Part shown: piece after piece, positions 34,045-43,188 of the stretch
Position numbering within the stretch: the first letter of the stretch is position 1
Layout of the letters: every line of letters starts with the position of its first letter
Assembly: GCF_003429665.1 (NCBI RefSeq)
Contig: NZ_QUWK01000003.1
Span: 210,195 to 274,194 of the forward strand
DNA: 64,000 bases
Direction: 5' to 3'
Source: Sphaerochaeta halotolerans
GTDB taxonomy: Bacteria > Spirochaetota > Spirochaetia > Sphaerochaetales > Sphaerochaetaceae
Position numbers and translations under genes: made by a program
The notes under the pieces: model-generated
Databases searched by the model: none
The model's input: only the letters and a program-made list of their open reading frames with translations
Told to the model about the DNA's origin: nothing

Positions 34045-34557
34045 TTAGCAGGGATTCAAGAAAGGAGTGGTTTTCTTATATTCCCCATACTGGGGGAACA
34101 TTTTAGGAAACAATACTCGATCCTCTAGCGTTACAAGCGCCAGATTGCAGAGCGTGTATCCCACAAGAATCAAGGTAATTGGAGTATACCAGAAGAAGAG
34201 AGATGCGGAAACATTGAAAAAGGAAAACCAGAGGAACCCTGGATGACGACAAATCTTATAGGTTCCACCAGTATAAAGGCTTCCATCTTTGCTGTTCTTC
34301 AAAGGGATCTCCAACAAAACTGAATAGATGAGTAGGACAGCATTGGCTGCCATGAAAAGAATTAGGAGTAAACCAAAGGCAGGGTGGTGAGGACTTCCAA
34401 ACCTTGAAAATAAAAAAAAGAAAGGCAGAGCTGTAACAAAAAATCCTAGGTATAATAGCTTGCTGATTCGGTAGTAGCCCTTCAACAATGCGATATCATA
34501 CAAGGCTGCAAGCAAATATCCAGTGGCTCCTAGTAAAAATAGTTTGAAAAATTCCAT
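34045..34557 (-). CDS. ICMT/phospholipid methyltransferase-like membrane protein
   Basis: A 170-residue membrane protein with about five hydrophobic helices. The C-terminal part holds YKICRHPGFLWFSFFN and LVTLEDRVLFPKMFPQYGEY, the RHP and E..L pattern of isoprenylcysteine carboxyl methyltransferase and related phospholipid N-methyltransferases, which bind SAM at the membrane. The short length matches the bacterial ICMT-like group with unknown substrates. It lies between the HD-GYP regulator gene (24 bp) and the divergent kinase, and is probably cotranscribed with the regulator. Confidence 0.75.
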   Translation of the reverse strand: MEFFKLFLLGATGYLLAALYDIALLKGYYRISKLLYLGFFVTALPFFFLFSRFGSPHHPAFGLLLILFMAANAVLLIYSVLLEIPLKNSKDGSLYTGGTYKICRHPGFLWFSFFNVSASLFFWYTPITLILVGYTLCNLALVTLEDRVLFPKMFPQYGEYKKTTPFLNPC

Positions 34558-34616
34558 AAATTACCCTTATACTAATACAAATTGTTTCCAAATGAAAGTT
34601 AAATTGAGGAATCCCC

Positions 34617-37600
34617 ATGATTATTGATGTTTCCACTATTATTCCCGCTGTGGCGTTTGTCCTTTACGTTTCCTTTGTCATCTTTGGATTTCTCCAGTAT
34701 AAGAAAGATCGTTTCTATTGGTCATTCCAACTCTATATGATTTTCGTAGCCATATGGAGTTTTGGTTCCTTGATGATGCACCTCAATAGCCATATACTTA
34801 CGCCGATTTTCTGGAACCGTATCATGCTCATCGGCTTGTTGAGTGTTCCCTATGCGCTGTGCAACTTCATCGTGGATATTCTAGAAATCAGGAATAAGTC
34901 CATCAGGTTGTTCCTCAAGCTGAGTTACCTTCTCTTGATTCCCCTCATGTACCTTAATTTCACTGGAAACATTGTAAGTGCTGCTGGCTTCACGAGTGAC
35001 AATATCTTTTATTATGAACTGGCAGGTGGATCATTAAGCGCCTATTCGCTGAGTTATGTATACCTCATTCTCACGCTGGTCATGCTCTTGGTTGCAAGTA
35101 AGAATCGGGGTCTCCATAATTTCCAGAAGAATCTCCTGCTTCCCTTGGTTGGTGTGGTGATCATGTTGGTAGGGATTTTCATAAACGTTTTCCCCGAGCT
35201 TGGCCGGTACCCGATCGATATTTTCGCTGCAACCATCAATGCAGTGCTTCTCTTCTACACCATTTACAAGTATAAGTTGATAAACTACTCTCGTCTTGGG
35301 CTATCCATCATTTACTCAACCTTGCTCGCTTTTGCTGCTTCAGTCATCTATTACGCAATTATCAGCTTCATCAAACTGTTCAATAGTGACTTCGCCCCAG
35401 GGAATATTTTCCAACTTTCATTCATCCTTGGTGTTGCCACTGTTCTTATTGTTCATCCGCTGAGAAATTTCATTGCCTATTGGGTGGACAATGTGCTTAT
35501 CCCCAAACGTCATCCCTATCAGACAACCATCAGAAATCTCAGTAAACGACTCACCACCATCGTTAATCTGCACCAGCTGGGTAATGAGGTGGTGGAAAAT
35601 CTCCGCTCTGGGCTGAAGGCTGAATGGGTCATCTTCATCGCACGACGCCTTGATGATGAGAGCCGGTTCTTCCTCGTAGCAAACAACAACTGTCCCACCG
35701 AAAGGGCGGTGGGGCAGGATATCCTTTTCTCCTTTTCTGAAAATATTGAACAAAAACTTGATGTCTGCAGGCAGGAGAATTTATCTTCAGTCATCAGTGT
35801 AAGCCCTGATGAGGAACGCCTGTCAGTCAGTGAATTCTTGCCAGTCAGTGATGTCATGATTCCCTTGGTGTTCCGCCATCAAATAGCTGGCTATATCCTT
35901 ATCGGGTATGGACAGTCCAATGTCCTGATAAGTGAGATCGAGCGTGAAGCCCTAGAGATTCTTGCTTCCCAGAGCAGTCTCTCATTGGAGAATGCGCTTT
36001 CCTTTGAAAAGCTCAGAATCCAGGGGGAAGAACTGACGATGAGCAAGAACAAGCTTGAAGCCATCTTCAATGGTATCGCCTCGCCTGTCTGCTTGATCGA
36101 CATCGACTACACCATTCAGGAAGTGAATACTGCTGCAGTAAGCTTTGTGGGGCAGAACCGGGAACGGCTCATTGGGAGCAAGTGTTATCGAGCTTTGTTT
36201 GGGAGAAGCCGTCCCTGCCCATTCTGTCAGGGACTCGAATGTTTGCACACCGGGGTGATGCATGAAACTGAGGCTGAGGAGAAGGAGCGAATTTTCTCCT
36301 TCCAGTTCCACTCCGTTCGCTCTGCAGATAAATCCAAGAGTGTATTCATAGAGATTCTCAACGACATAACTGAACAGAAACACATGCAGGAAGAGCTGGT
36401 TCGCACAGAGAAGATGGCCGGTATCGGCACGTTGGCAACCGGTATCGCCCATGAGTTGAACAATCCTCTTGCGGGAATCGTAGGTACTGCAGAGATTATG
36501 TTGGATGAACTGGAGGAGAGCAATCCACACTATGAGTATGTGAATGACATTCTCAGTTACTCCAAGACTGCAAGCGACGTAATCAAGGAGCTCTCGATCT
36601 ATAGCAGAAGGGAGGAGGTGAAAGAAACCCAGGAAGTGGAACTGATCAGGGTCCTGGAATTCTCTCTCCGCCTAGCGCAGCGAGGTATCGACTCGCAAAA
36701 TATTGAGATTAAACGCAACTACCACGCCCTTCCATTCATCCAGGCAAATGAAGGGGAGTTGCAACAGCTCTTCCTCAACCTTATAGTCAATGCCTTCCAG
36801 GCAATGGAGGGGAAAGGCACCTTGACACTCAGCTGTGTAGAACAGGATGATTTTGTGCAGATAAAGATTGTTGATACCGGTTGCGGTATCCCAGAGAAAC
36901 ATATGAGCCAGATTTTCACACCATTTTTTACGACAAAGGCTCCAGGAAAGGGCACAGGGCTTGGCCTGTCCAACTGTTACAGTATTGTGGACAAGATGCG
37001 TGGGCGTATCAGGGTCCGTAGTGAGGTAGGAAAGGGAACAGAGTTCACGACCATTTTTCCTCTTAATGAAGAGAGCAAGGAAATCATAAAATTTTCTTTG
37101 GTTGAGGACCACCATGGAATGAGTGATGTATTCTTTATTCAGCGAAAGGTGTTGGTAGGAGAAAAAGGATATATTGAGGAGTCAATTCATCGAAAAGTAG
37201 ATGAAAAAGCAATGCATATTCTAGCGTTCAAGGGGTTGCAACCCGTTGGAACGGTTTCCTTGATGACCAGTGAACACTTCTGGCCACTGCCAATTTCCAA
37301 GTACTTTGAAATTGAACCGCTCCTGAAGACCAAGAAGTGTGCTGAGATTATTCGTCTTGCAGTACTCCCTGAGATGCGAAACACCTCTGCTTCCATTGGA
37401 CTGATCATCCTTGTCTTCCTGCTTGCACGAGCTGTCGGGGTGGAGGAGCTAATCATCGATGTGTTTGCCGATGACACCAAGACCAAGAAACTCTACAAGA
37501 AATTCGGTTTTGTGGAAGTTGGGTCATACAATTCCCCTTCCGAGGTGACAGTACTGGTTTTGCAGAGCAAGTCTACCTTGGAGAAGGACAAGTCCCAGCT

Positions 37601-37739
37601 CAGGCACTTTGTCCGTCCACTGTTTGAGCGCTTGAGACCCATGTTCAATCTCGGCCCTTATACCCAGGCAGTGCATGAGGAGATGGATAGGATTCTCAGT
37701 GCCGATGATGAAGAAGAATCTGAGGAACACATTGGCTGA
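34617..37739 (+). CDS. Seven-helix GAF-PAS histidine kinase fused to a GNAT-like acyltransferase domain
   Basis: A 1040-residue protein. Residues 1-235 are hydrophobic with seven or eight helices (7TM-type sensor). A GAF domain follows (about 290-440) and a PAS domain (about 455-580) with a Cys cluster CPFCQGLEC. The kinase core has the H box [15 protein letters not shown] (His612), N box [12 protein letters not shown]1 DTGCGIP and G2 GKGTGLGLS. After the ATPase ends (about 815), residues 825-985 form a GNAT-type domain ([40 protein letters not shown]) resembling N-acyl amino acid synthase/LuxI-like acyltransferases. The start is ATG 34617 with GAGGA six bases upstream. The partner regulator is not fused; the HD-GYP regulator nearby is a candidate. 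The acyltransferase fold is inferred. Confidence 0.82.
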   Translation: MIIDVSTIIPAVAFVLYVSFVIFGFLQYKKDRFYWSFQLYMIFVAIWSFGSLMMHLNSHILTPIFWNRIMLIGLLSVPYALCNFIVDILEIRNKSIRLFLKLSYLLLIPLMYLNFTGNIVSAAGFTSDNIFYYELAGGSLSAYSLSYVYLILTLVMLLVASKNRGLHNFQKNLLLPLVGVVIMLVGIFINVFPELGRYPIDIFAATINAVLLFYTIYKYKLINYSRLGLSIIYSTLLAFAASVIYYAIISFIKLFNSDFAPGNIFQLSFILGVATVLIVHPLRNFIAYWVDNVLIPKRHPYQTTIRNLSKRLTTIVNLHQLGNEVVENLRSGLKAEWVIFIARRLDDESRFFLVANNNCPTERAVGQDILFSFSENIEQKLDVCRQENLSSVISVSPDEERLSVSEFLPVSDVMIPLVFRHQIAGYILIGYGQSNVLISEIEREALEILASQSSLSLENALSFEKLRIQGEELTMSKNKLEAIFNGIASPVCLIDIDYTIQEVNTAAVSFVGQNRERLIGSKCYRALFGRSRPCPFCQGLECLHTGVMHETEAEEKERIFSFQFHSVRSADKSKSVFIEILNDITEQKHMQEELVRTEKMAGIGTLATGIAHELNNPLAGIVGTAEIMLDELEESNPHYEYVNDILSYSKTASDVIKELSIYSRREEVKETQEVELIRVLEFSLRLAQRGIDSQNIEIKRNYHALPFIQANEGELQQLFLNLIVNAFQAMEGKGTLTLSCVEQDDFVQIKIVDTGCGIPEKHMSQIFTPFFTTKAPGKGTGLGLSNCYSIVDKMRGRIRVRSEVGKGTEFTTIFPLNEESKEIIKFSLVEDHHGMSDVFFIQRKVLVGEKGYIEESIHRKVDEKAMHILAFKGLQPVGTVSLMTSEHFWPLPISKYFEIEPLLKTKKCAEIIRLAVLPEMRNTSASIGLIILVFLLARAVGVEELIIDVFADDTKTKKLYKKFGFVEVGSYNSPSEVTVLVLQSKSTLEKDKSQLRHFVRPLFERLRPMFNLGPYTQAVHEEMDRILSADDEEESEEHIG

Positions 37740-38699
37740 TCAAGTACTGGAACGCTGAACCAGATGGACCGGGAGTATGGTACGGCTTTGCTTTTCTGTG
37801 TCCTCCCAGCGTACAATAGTTTGGATTGCGTGGGCACAGAGTTCTTCGATCGGTTGGTGGATGGTAGAGAGTGCCGGGCTGAGAAGTCGGGCAAGATCGA
37901 CATCATCAAATCCAATAACCTTGACATCCTCTGGGACGCACAGGCCTCTTTTATGACAAATCTGGATGACTTGAGCGGCGATGACATCACTGGAGGCAAA
38001 TACTCCATCGATAGCGGGGCTGTCCGTGAAGAGCGTATTGATCAAGTCCGCATAGTCGAGCTGGTGGAATTGCCGTTTGCTAGCGTGCACCACATGAAAG
38101 GAAACAGAATCCTCTTCGCATGTTCGTGTGAACCCTTGGACACGTTCTTCGCTGGATCTTCCTCCCTGGATCATGACGAGGTTCTTACACCCACGAGAGA
38201 GCAGATGTTCAGCTGCTATGCGGCCACCCATTTCGTTGTCACAGAGCACGGCCGGGACTGACGGGCTGATGGAACGTTCAAGGGTGACCACCGGAAGATT
38301 GATAAGTGAACGCACTGAATTACGGCTTTGGGTGCAGAGAATGATTCCTGCAACCTTGTTTGCCTTGAGCATGTCGATGTACTCGGCTTCTTTCTGGGCA
38401 TTGCGTTGAGCATTGCAGACAAGGAGCTTCAAACCAAGAAGAGATGCATGGTTTTCCAAAGCGTTGATTACTTCATTGTAGTAGGGATGCAGTAGCGAAG
38501 GGACGATAACCCCCAGTAGGGTTGTCTGCTTCTGGGCAAGCGAGCGGGCTACCTCGCTGGGGTGGTAGTCCAACGCTTCCATCGCCTGGTGCACTTTTTC
38601 TTTTGTCTTCTCACTCAAATAGCCCCGGTTGTTCATGACCCTGGAAACGGTGGTGACGGTGACGCCGGCTTTGAGGGCAACATCCTTGATTGTAGCCAT
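37740..38699 (-). CDS. LacI-family transcriptional regulator
   Basis: A 319-residue repressor. The HTH at residues 1-22 (ATIKDVALKAGVTVTTVSRV) and hinge (YHPSEVARSLAQK) are typical LacI, followed by a periplasmic-binding-protein-like sugar domain (TTLLGVIVPSL, GVFASSDVIAAQVI, GFDDVDLARLLSPALSTIHQ). The gene starts one base after the sucrose phosphorylase stop codon, so it is translationally coupled. It most likely represses its own operon by binding the LacI-type operator at 40177-40196. The inducer would be sucrose or a derivative, by inference from the neighbour. Confidence 0.93.
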   Translation of the reverse strand: MATIKDVALKAGVTVTTVSRVMNNRGYLSEKTKEKVHQAMEALDYHPSEVARSLAQKQTTLLGVIVPSLLHPYYNEVINALENHASLLGLKLLVCNAQRNAQKEAEYIDMLKANKVAGIILCTQSRNSVRSLINLPVVTLERSISPSVPAVLCDNEMGGRIAAEHLLSRGCKNLVMIQGGRSSEERVQGFTRTCEEDSVSFHVVHASKRQFHQLDYADLINTLFTDSPAIDGVFASSDVIAAQVIQICHKRGLCVPEDVKVIGFDDVDLARLLSPALSTIHQPIEELCAHAIQTIVRWEDTEKQSRTILPVHLVQRSST

Positions 38700-38700
38700 A

Positions 38701-40128
38701 TCACAACCTCATGAGGGTGTGCTCACCCTCATGGATGGTGAAGGAATAGGTTTTGAAATCTGCTGTAAGGGTGATTGTTCTCCCTCTGTGTTCCCAGGTA
38801 ATGATCAAGTGCTCTTCATCCGTGGGTTCCTCCATCTCGAAGATCCCATCGAAGGCGGGGTGGGAGGAGCGAAGTTCCATCAGCAATCGGAGGGCGACCA
38901 CCACTGGTCGTTGCACAGCCTCATCAACCTCTTCCTTGGTGTAGTAGTGCCGGTTGATGTTTCTTCCTTCCTTCGTCTCTTCGAGCAGTTCCAGGTCATT
39001 GCTCCCTGCAAGCATCCCTACGTAATAGATCTGGGGTATGCCTGGGCTGAAGAACTGAACTGCTCTGGCAAGCAGGTATGCCCGGTCATTTTCTCCCAGG
39101 GCGGAATAATAGGTGCAATTGATCTGATAGATATCCAGGTTGTTGTACGTTTCACTGTTGTAGATTCTTTTGACATTCGCCCCATATGCGTAGAGATGCT
39201 CCTTGGTTGCTTCAATCTCTTCGTCAGGCAGCAAACCGTAGACATCCACAATCCCGATTCCATCGTGGGTATCCAGGGTGGTATGTTGGTTTCTGGGACA
39301 AATGGCAAACCAGTTCTTCAGGTACTGAGTCTGGTGGAAATAAAGTGCGTTGAGCATCAGCATTGGCAAGGCGAAGTCATAGACTGGGTAACTGTTGCTG
39401 CTGAGCTTGAGCTGGATGGAGTAGTGTTCATGGATTTCTGGAAGCACATCTGCTCCATACTCCCTTACGGCTCTACGACATCTTGCCAAGAGATACCACG
39501 TCTCCGGTTCCACGAAGAAACAATCACTTTCCTTCTTCTTGATTGCATAGGCAAAAGCGTCCAAACGGATGAACTTTGCACCATGCTTGGCAAGGTTTAC
39601 AAGGTTTGACTCTAGGAAGGTTACGCCAAGTTCTGTTTGGACGTTCAAGTCGATCTGTTCTTCACTGAAGGTGCACCACAGTTTTTTTTGCTCACCATTG
39701 GAGAAGGTGACAGTGGTATAGGGGTCCTTTGGCTTACGCTTGTAGATTTTCAAGATTTGCTCTTCTGTGGGTTCTCCTCCCCAGAAAGCTTCATAGTCAA
39801 TGAAGTAGTCCTTGTTCGGTGAATCAGGACCTTCGGCCAGGTAGTTCCTCAGCAGGGGACTTTGGGCGGAGATGTGGTTGATCATATAGTCGAACATTAG
39901 GTCATAGGTTTTTGCCAGGTTGTCGATGTCCTCCCAGGTCCCAAAAGCAGGATCGACCTGCTCATAGGTGTACGGTGCGAAGCCTCGGTCGCCTGAGGAG
40001 GAAAAGAAGGGGAGAATATGCAGTGAGGTCAATGCCTTGCTAAAATGTTTGGAAAGAATTGCTTCCAAGTCGGAAAGATTTGATCCCAGTGAGTCGGGAT
40101 AGGTGATGAGCATGACTCCATTTTTCAT
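38701..40128 (-). CDS. gtfA: Sucrose phosphorylase (GH13)
   Basis: A 475-residue glycoside phosphorylase of GH13 subfamily 18. It converts sucrose and phosphate to glucose-1-phosphate and fructose in the cytoplasm. Catalytic residues are visible: nucleophile Asp190 in FIRLDAFAYA, acid/base Glu231 in PEIHEHYS, and transition-state Asp in TTLDTHDGIGI. The N-terminus MKNGVMLITYPDSLG and FAPYTYEQVDPAFGTWEDI fit the family. The start is ATG 40128, with GGAGGA before it, not the upstream ATG codons. No sugar transporter is in the operon; uptake must be encoded elsewhere. A related specificity such as sucrose-6-phosphate or glucosylglycerate phosphorylase cannot be fully excluded. Confidence 0.9.
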   Translation of the reverse strand: MKNGVMLITYPDSLGSNLSDLEAILSKHFSKALTSLHILPFFSSSGDRGFAPYTYEQVDPAFGTWEDIDNLAKTYDLMFDYMINHISAQSPLLRNYLAEGPDSPNKDYFIDYEAFWGGEPTEEQILKIYKRKPKDPYTTVTFSNGEQKKLWCTFSEEQIDLNVQTELGVTFLESNLVNLAKHGAKFIRLDAFAYAIKKKESDCFFVEPETWYLLARCRRAVREYGADVLPEIHEHYSIQLKLSSNSYPVYDFALPMLMLNALYFHQTQYLKNWFAICPRNQHTTLDTHDGIGIVDVYGLLPDEEIEATKEHLYAYGANVKRIYNSETYNNLDIYQINCTYYSALGENDRAYLLARAVQFFSPGIPQIYYVGMLAGSNDLELLEETKEGRNINRHYYTKEEVDEAVQRPVVVALRLLMELRSSHPAFDGIFEMEEPTDEEHLIITWEHRGRTITLTADFKTYSFTIHEGEHTLMRL

Positions 40129-40155
40129 AGCTTCCTCCATCAAGTCTGAATCTTC

Positions 40156-40196
40156 ACTATGCAATACAGTATGATGTATGTCAAGCGGTTGACATA
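40156..40196 (-). promoter_or_regulatory. Sucrose operon promoter with LacI-type operator
   Basis: A 20-bp near-palindrome TATGTCAA-GCGG-TTGACATA (40177-40196) matches the LacI-family consensus with a central CG. On the minus strand its TTGACA (40184-40179) also serves as a -35 element, followed by a 17-bp spacer and CATAGT (40161-40156). Binding of the adjacent LacI protein would therefore block the promoter. Confidence 0.7.
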
Positions 40197-40345
40197 TTTT
40201 GGTTTCCTTTTTTTAGCTCTGTTTTTTCCCTTAAACAAGAGAAAGCAGACTGTTAGATATTACGGAGTATAGTATCACTATGGGTAAACTATCTGCATTC
40301 TCCACAACATATACATCGAGGGGAAGCTAAGAAATGTAAGAAAGT

Positions 40346-40723
40346 TTGGCGGTGTTGATAAGTCTCCCCATTGTTGGGGAAGTGCTTGAGCCAAAGCATT
40401 TCAAGGAAGTTCCCATTCAGGTCCTTATTTTCATCAGTGCCGCAACTGCTATCGGAAAAGTAGGTTCAGAGACCGGGATGAATGCATATATAGCTCCACT
40501 GGAGATCAATCCTATGGTGGTTGTGTTCTGGTCATATACGGTAATCGGCAGCCATTACATACTTCCGTTTCACCATATGAATGTGCTGGTAGGGCAGGGG
40601 GAGGGAAACGGGTTGTATTCCCAGAGGGAGACAATCAAGCTGGGTATTCCCATGATTGCCATTGTCTATTTCACTACGGTAGTAGTGGAGACTCTTTGGT
40701 GGAAACTGCTCGGCATCCTCTAA
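40346..40723 (+). pseudogene. C-terminal fragment of SLC13/DASS-type anion transporter
   Basis: About 125 residues matching the last third of divalent anion:sodium symporters: LIFISAATAIGKVGSETGMN, NPMVVVFWSYTVIGSHYILP (the substrate loop) and a C-terminal hydrophobic helix. A full-length protein would be about 450-500 residues. No upstream part is present: a stop lies just before, and the only start would be a TTG. It converges on the PanE-like gene with overlapping stops. Best read as a deletion remnant. Confidence 0.7.
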
Positions 40724-41727
40724 ATCTTGAACTCATTCAGGTTCTCCATCGATGGTTGCAACTCCTGTGCCTCGATTCGGTGAATCAGTGAGACCACCTG
40801 GTCATTTACCGGTGTTGGAATACCAACCTTTCTTCCCTGTTCGCTGAGTACTCCATTGATGGCATCCACTTCACAGGGTTTCCCTTTCTCGATGTCTTGG
40901 AGCATGCTTGGTTTCAGCTGTCGATGCTTGCGGATTGCAAAGGGAATCAAGATGAAACTAATCCACCTCTTGAAAGTATTGGTATAATCGAAGAGTGTTG
41001 CGATGTCTTTCCCTTGGACTGGCTCCAGGGTAAGGGAAGAAGCCTTTGCTACATCAATGCACTCCTTGATAATGCTTTGGGCTATCCTCCTTGCCTGCTT
41101 GTTTGTTGCTACATCCCCAAAGGTACAGCCTAGAGCTGTTGCGGTTCCACTGAACGATGCGTTGATCAGGAGCTTTGACCAACGGGCTCCCATGAAATTT
41201 TGCTCGATGGTTACGTTTCCCATCGATGAAAGAATGGAAGAGATGTTCTCAAGCATTGCTTCCCGTCCAGGAACAGGTAGGCCAAGGTTGAAGGAGAAGG
41301 TATGCTCGTCACTGGTCAGTGCCGCCACCCCACTCCCAATCAAGGTAGCGCCCCAACCGATGGTGCACCCGCAAACCCTATGAGCTCCAAGTATTTCCAT
41401 CAGGGCAGGTTCAGGAATTCCATTCTGCATAGTACAGAGCATCCCGTCTTCTGCAAGAAAGGGTTTCAGGAAGGAAGCCACTAGTTTGTTCTCGTTCTGT
41501 TTGGTAAGCAGGAATATGAGATCGTACGCTCCTTGCATGTCTTCAGGGAGCATGGCAGTAACTGGGATGGTGGCAGTTCGCTTACCCACTATCTGTGCAC
41601 CTTTCTCTTGGAGTGCTCTGATGTGTTCTCTGTTTCTGCTTATGAGGTCAACTGCGATTCCCTTTTCACTAAGATACGCTCCCAAAATTGTTCCCAGTGA
41701 TCCGGCACCATAGATGGCAATACGCAT
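40720..41727 (-). CDS. panE: 2-dehydropantoate 2-reductase family protein (PanE/ApbA)
   Basis: A 335-residue NADPH-dependent reductase. The nucleotide fold starts MRIAIYGAGSLGTILGAYLS (GxGxxG), then MQNGIPEP and the catalytic-domain stretch MGARWSKLLINASFSGTATA with the conserved Lys. A C-terminal block with EVDAINGVLSEQGRKVGIPT supplies the family's Glu. Classical PanE makes pantoate for coenzyme A; paralogues act on other 2-keto acids, and a second copy elsewhere cannot be excluded. AGGAGGAAACAC precedes the ATG at 41727. It stands alone. Confidence 0.82.
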   Translation of the reverse strand: MRIAIYGAGSLGTILGAYLSEKGIAVDLISRNREHIRALQEKGAQIVGKRTATIPVTAMLPEDMQGAYDLIFLLTKQNENKLVASFLKPFLAEDGMLCTMQNGIPEPALMEILGAHRVCGCTIGWGATLIGSGVAALTSDEHTFSFNLGLPVPGREAMLENISSILSSMGNVTIEQNFMGARWSKLLINASFSGTATALGCTFGDVATNKQARRIAQSIIKECIDVAKASSLTLEPVQGKDIATLFDYTNTFKRWISFILIPFAIRKHRQLKPSMLQDIEKGKPCEVDAINGVLSEQGRKVGIPTPVNDQVVSLIHRIEAQELQPSMENLNEFKI

Positions 41728-41848
41728 TGTGTTTCCTCCTACTATGAATAGTAGACTACAGGGAAGCGAAAAGATTACACAAGAGAGGAAGCTATGGGGG
41801 TCTTAGGATAGATTCAATTGATTTGCTTTCAGGTTTTCAATCTGGAAT

Positions 41849-41881
41849 CAAACAAAAACAAAGGGACCTTTCGGCCCCTCT
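41849..41881 (-). terminator. Rho-independent terminator of RRM gene
   Basis: On the minus strand, a 9-bp stem AGAGGGGCC / GGTCCCTTT (G-T pairs allowed) with a GAAA tetraloop is followed by GTTTTTGTTTG, 23 bp past the stop codon. This is a classical intrinsic terminator. Confidence 0.9.
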
Positions 41882-41903
41882 GTTGATGATAGCTTGGTAA
41901 AGC

Positions 41904-42185
41904 TTAGTAGCGGTATGAATCCCTGCGTTCAGTTCTGGGACGCGCAATTGCTTCGTTTACTTTCAGGTTGCGGCCATCGACTTCCTGGCCATCAAGCTGA
42001 GAGATAGCAGCAACTGCTGCATCATCCTGATCCATTTCAACAAATGCAAACCCCTTGGGGCGATTGGTATCACGATCAACGATAATGTGTGCACTCAGCA
42101 CATCGCCGAATTGTGCGAACAGGGAGTACAATGACTCTTCTGAAGTTTGATAGCTCATGTTTCCGACATAAATTTTTTTTGCCAT
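41904..42185 (-). CDS. RRM RNA-binding protein
   Basis: A 93-residue single RNA recognition motif. RNP2 is KIYVGNM (residues 4-10) and RNP1 is KGFAFVEM (44-51), both with the aromatic residues that stack on RNA; the tail is Arg-rich (RPRTERRDSYRY). Bacterial RRM proteins of this size, common in spirochaetes and cyanobacteria, bind mRNA and are often cold-induced. It has its own promoter, a leader of about 150 nt and an intrinsic terminator, so it is monocistronic. Confidence 0.92.
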   Translation of the reverse strand: MAKKIYVGNMSYQTSEESLYSLFAQFGDVLSAHIIVDRDTNRPKGFAFVEMDQDDAAVAAISQLDGQEVDGRNLKVNEAIARPRTERRDSYRY

Positions 42186-42344
42186 GATTAAGTTCCTTTG
42201 CAGACCATGTGCCTGCTTTCTGTGGGTATTTTAAGAATTTGGGAATAGTTCGTTCTGGGACCCGTCAGATAGCAAGTAGTTTAGCAACAAGGCTTCAAAG
42301 ATAGGAGTAGGAACAAAAAGAAACACAAATACGTAAGTTAACTC

Positions 42345-42373
42345 ACAGTAGGGTCTTTCTCAGAATAAGTCAA
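42345..42373 (-). promoter_or_regulatory. Promoter giving a long leader on the RRM gene
   Basis: TTGACT (42373-42368), a 17-bp spacer and TACTGT (42350-42345) lie about 160 bp upstream of the ATG. The resulting long untranslated leader recalls cold-shock and RNA-binding-protein mRNAs. The remaining 42374-42632 holds no recognised gene. Confidence 0.5.
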
Positions 42374-42632
42374 TGTATGTACAGCATATTCGGTAACTTT
42401 CTGTAAATTATGTAAAGTGCAGCAGATTCTACTCCGAATTTCAATTGGAATCCATCGGTTCCTTCTTCAGCTGCTTGGCAATACTCCTCTTTATTCGGGA
42501 GTTTTCTTAAACAGTACGAGACACCCTCCCCGCATAAAAGTGTTCGCAACCGTTTACGGTGGAGGATGAAATTCAAGCGGTATGTGATGTGCAACGGCTT
42601 GTGTAAATTGGGAAAAGATATACTGCTCTCGT

Positions 42633-42671
42633 TCCAAAAGAAGACGGGACTACCTTCATCAGGTAATCCCG
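42633..42671 (-). terminator. Terminator of molybdenum hydroxylase operon
   Basis: A 12-bp stem ACGGGATTACCT / AGGTAGTCCCGT (one G-T pair) with a five-base loop, followed on the minus strand by CTTCTTTTGG, 26 bp after the iron-sulphur subunit gene. Confidence 0.8.
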
Positions 42672-42696
42672 TTTGTGGCGAGAAGGATGAGTATCG

Positions 42697-43188
42697 TTAG
42701 TTCTGTTTCTTCTCGGCAATGCGCTTCTTTTGTGTTTTCTCAATTGCATCAACAATATGCTCATAGCCGGTACACCTGCAGAGGTTTCCTGCTACCTGCT
42801 TTCTGATCTCCTCCCTGGATGAGGGAGTGTCCTTGTTGATGATGGGGATGGAAGACATGATGAATCCCGGGGTGCAGAAGCCACACTGTACAGCACCCTC
42901 ATCGATGAAGGCCTGCTGGATGTCGCTGATGGTTCCCTTTGTATCACTCAAGCCCTCGAGGGTAAGAATGTCCTTTCCCTCAGCCCAGATTGCCATATAA
43001 ATACAGGAGTTGAACGGCTTGCCGTTGATTAAAACAGTACAAGCACCACACTCTCCCACATCACAGCCATGCTTGATGCTGTCCAAGCCTGCGTTTCCAC
43101 GGAGCATATCGGAAAGGGACGAGCGAACGTCCACAGCAAAAGTCCTCTGCTTTCCGTTGACCGTGCAGGTGATATTCTTGTTAGCCAT
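42697..43188 (-). CDS. Molybdenum hydroxylase iron-sulphur subunit (XDH type)
   Basis: A 163-residue [2Fe-2S] protein of the xanthine dehydrogenase/CoxS family. The plant-type cluster ligands are Cys42, Cys47, Cys50 (GCDVGECGACTVLINGK) and Cys62; the second cluster is bound by Cys102, Cys105, Cys137 and Cys139 (QCGFCTPGFIM and LCRCTGYEHIVDAI). It carries electrons from the molybdenum centre to FAD. Its start overlaps the FAD subunit gene's end by eight bases, so the operon order on the minus strand is molybdenum, FAD, iron-sulphur. Confidence 0.93.
   Translation of the reverse strand: MANKNITCTVNGKQRTFAVDVRSSLSDMLRGNAGLDSIKHGCDVGECGACTVLINGKPFNSCIYMAIWAEGKDILTLEGLSDTKGTISDIQQAFIDEGAVQCGFCTPGFIMSSIPIINKDTPSSREEIRKQVAGNLCRCTGYEHIVDAIEKTQKKRIAEKKQN

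Noticed and set aside
36672..37115. Minus-strand frame opposite the kinase core of the HK-GNAT protein
   Set aside because: The plus strand here contains the N, G1 and G2 boxes, so coding on the other strand is very unlikely.
38629..39609. 326-residue plus-strand frame opposite sucrose phosphorylase
   Set aside because: Antisense to a gene with all GH13 catalytic residues; no motif, poor codon pattern, no start site.
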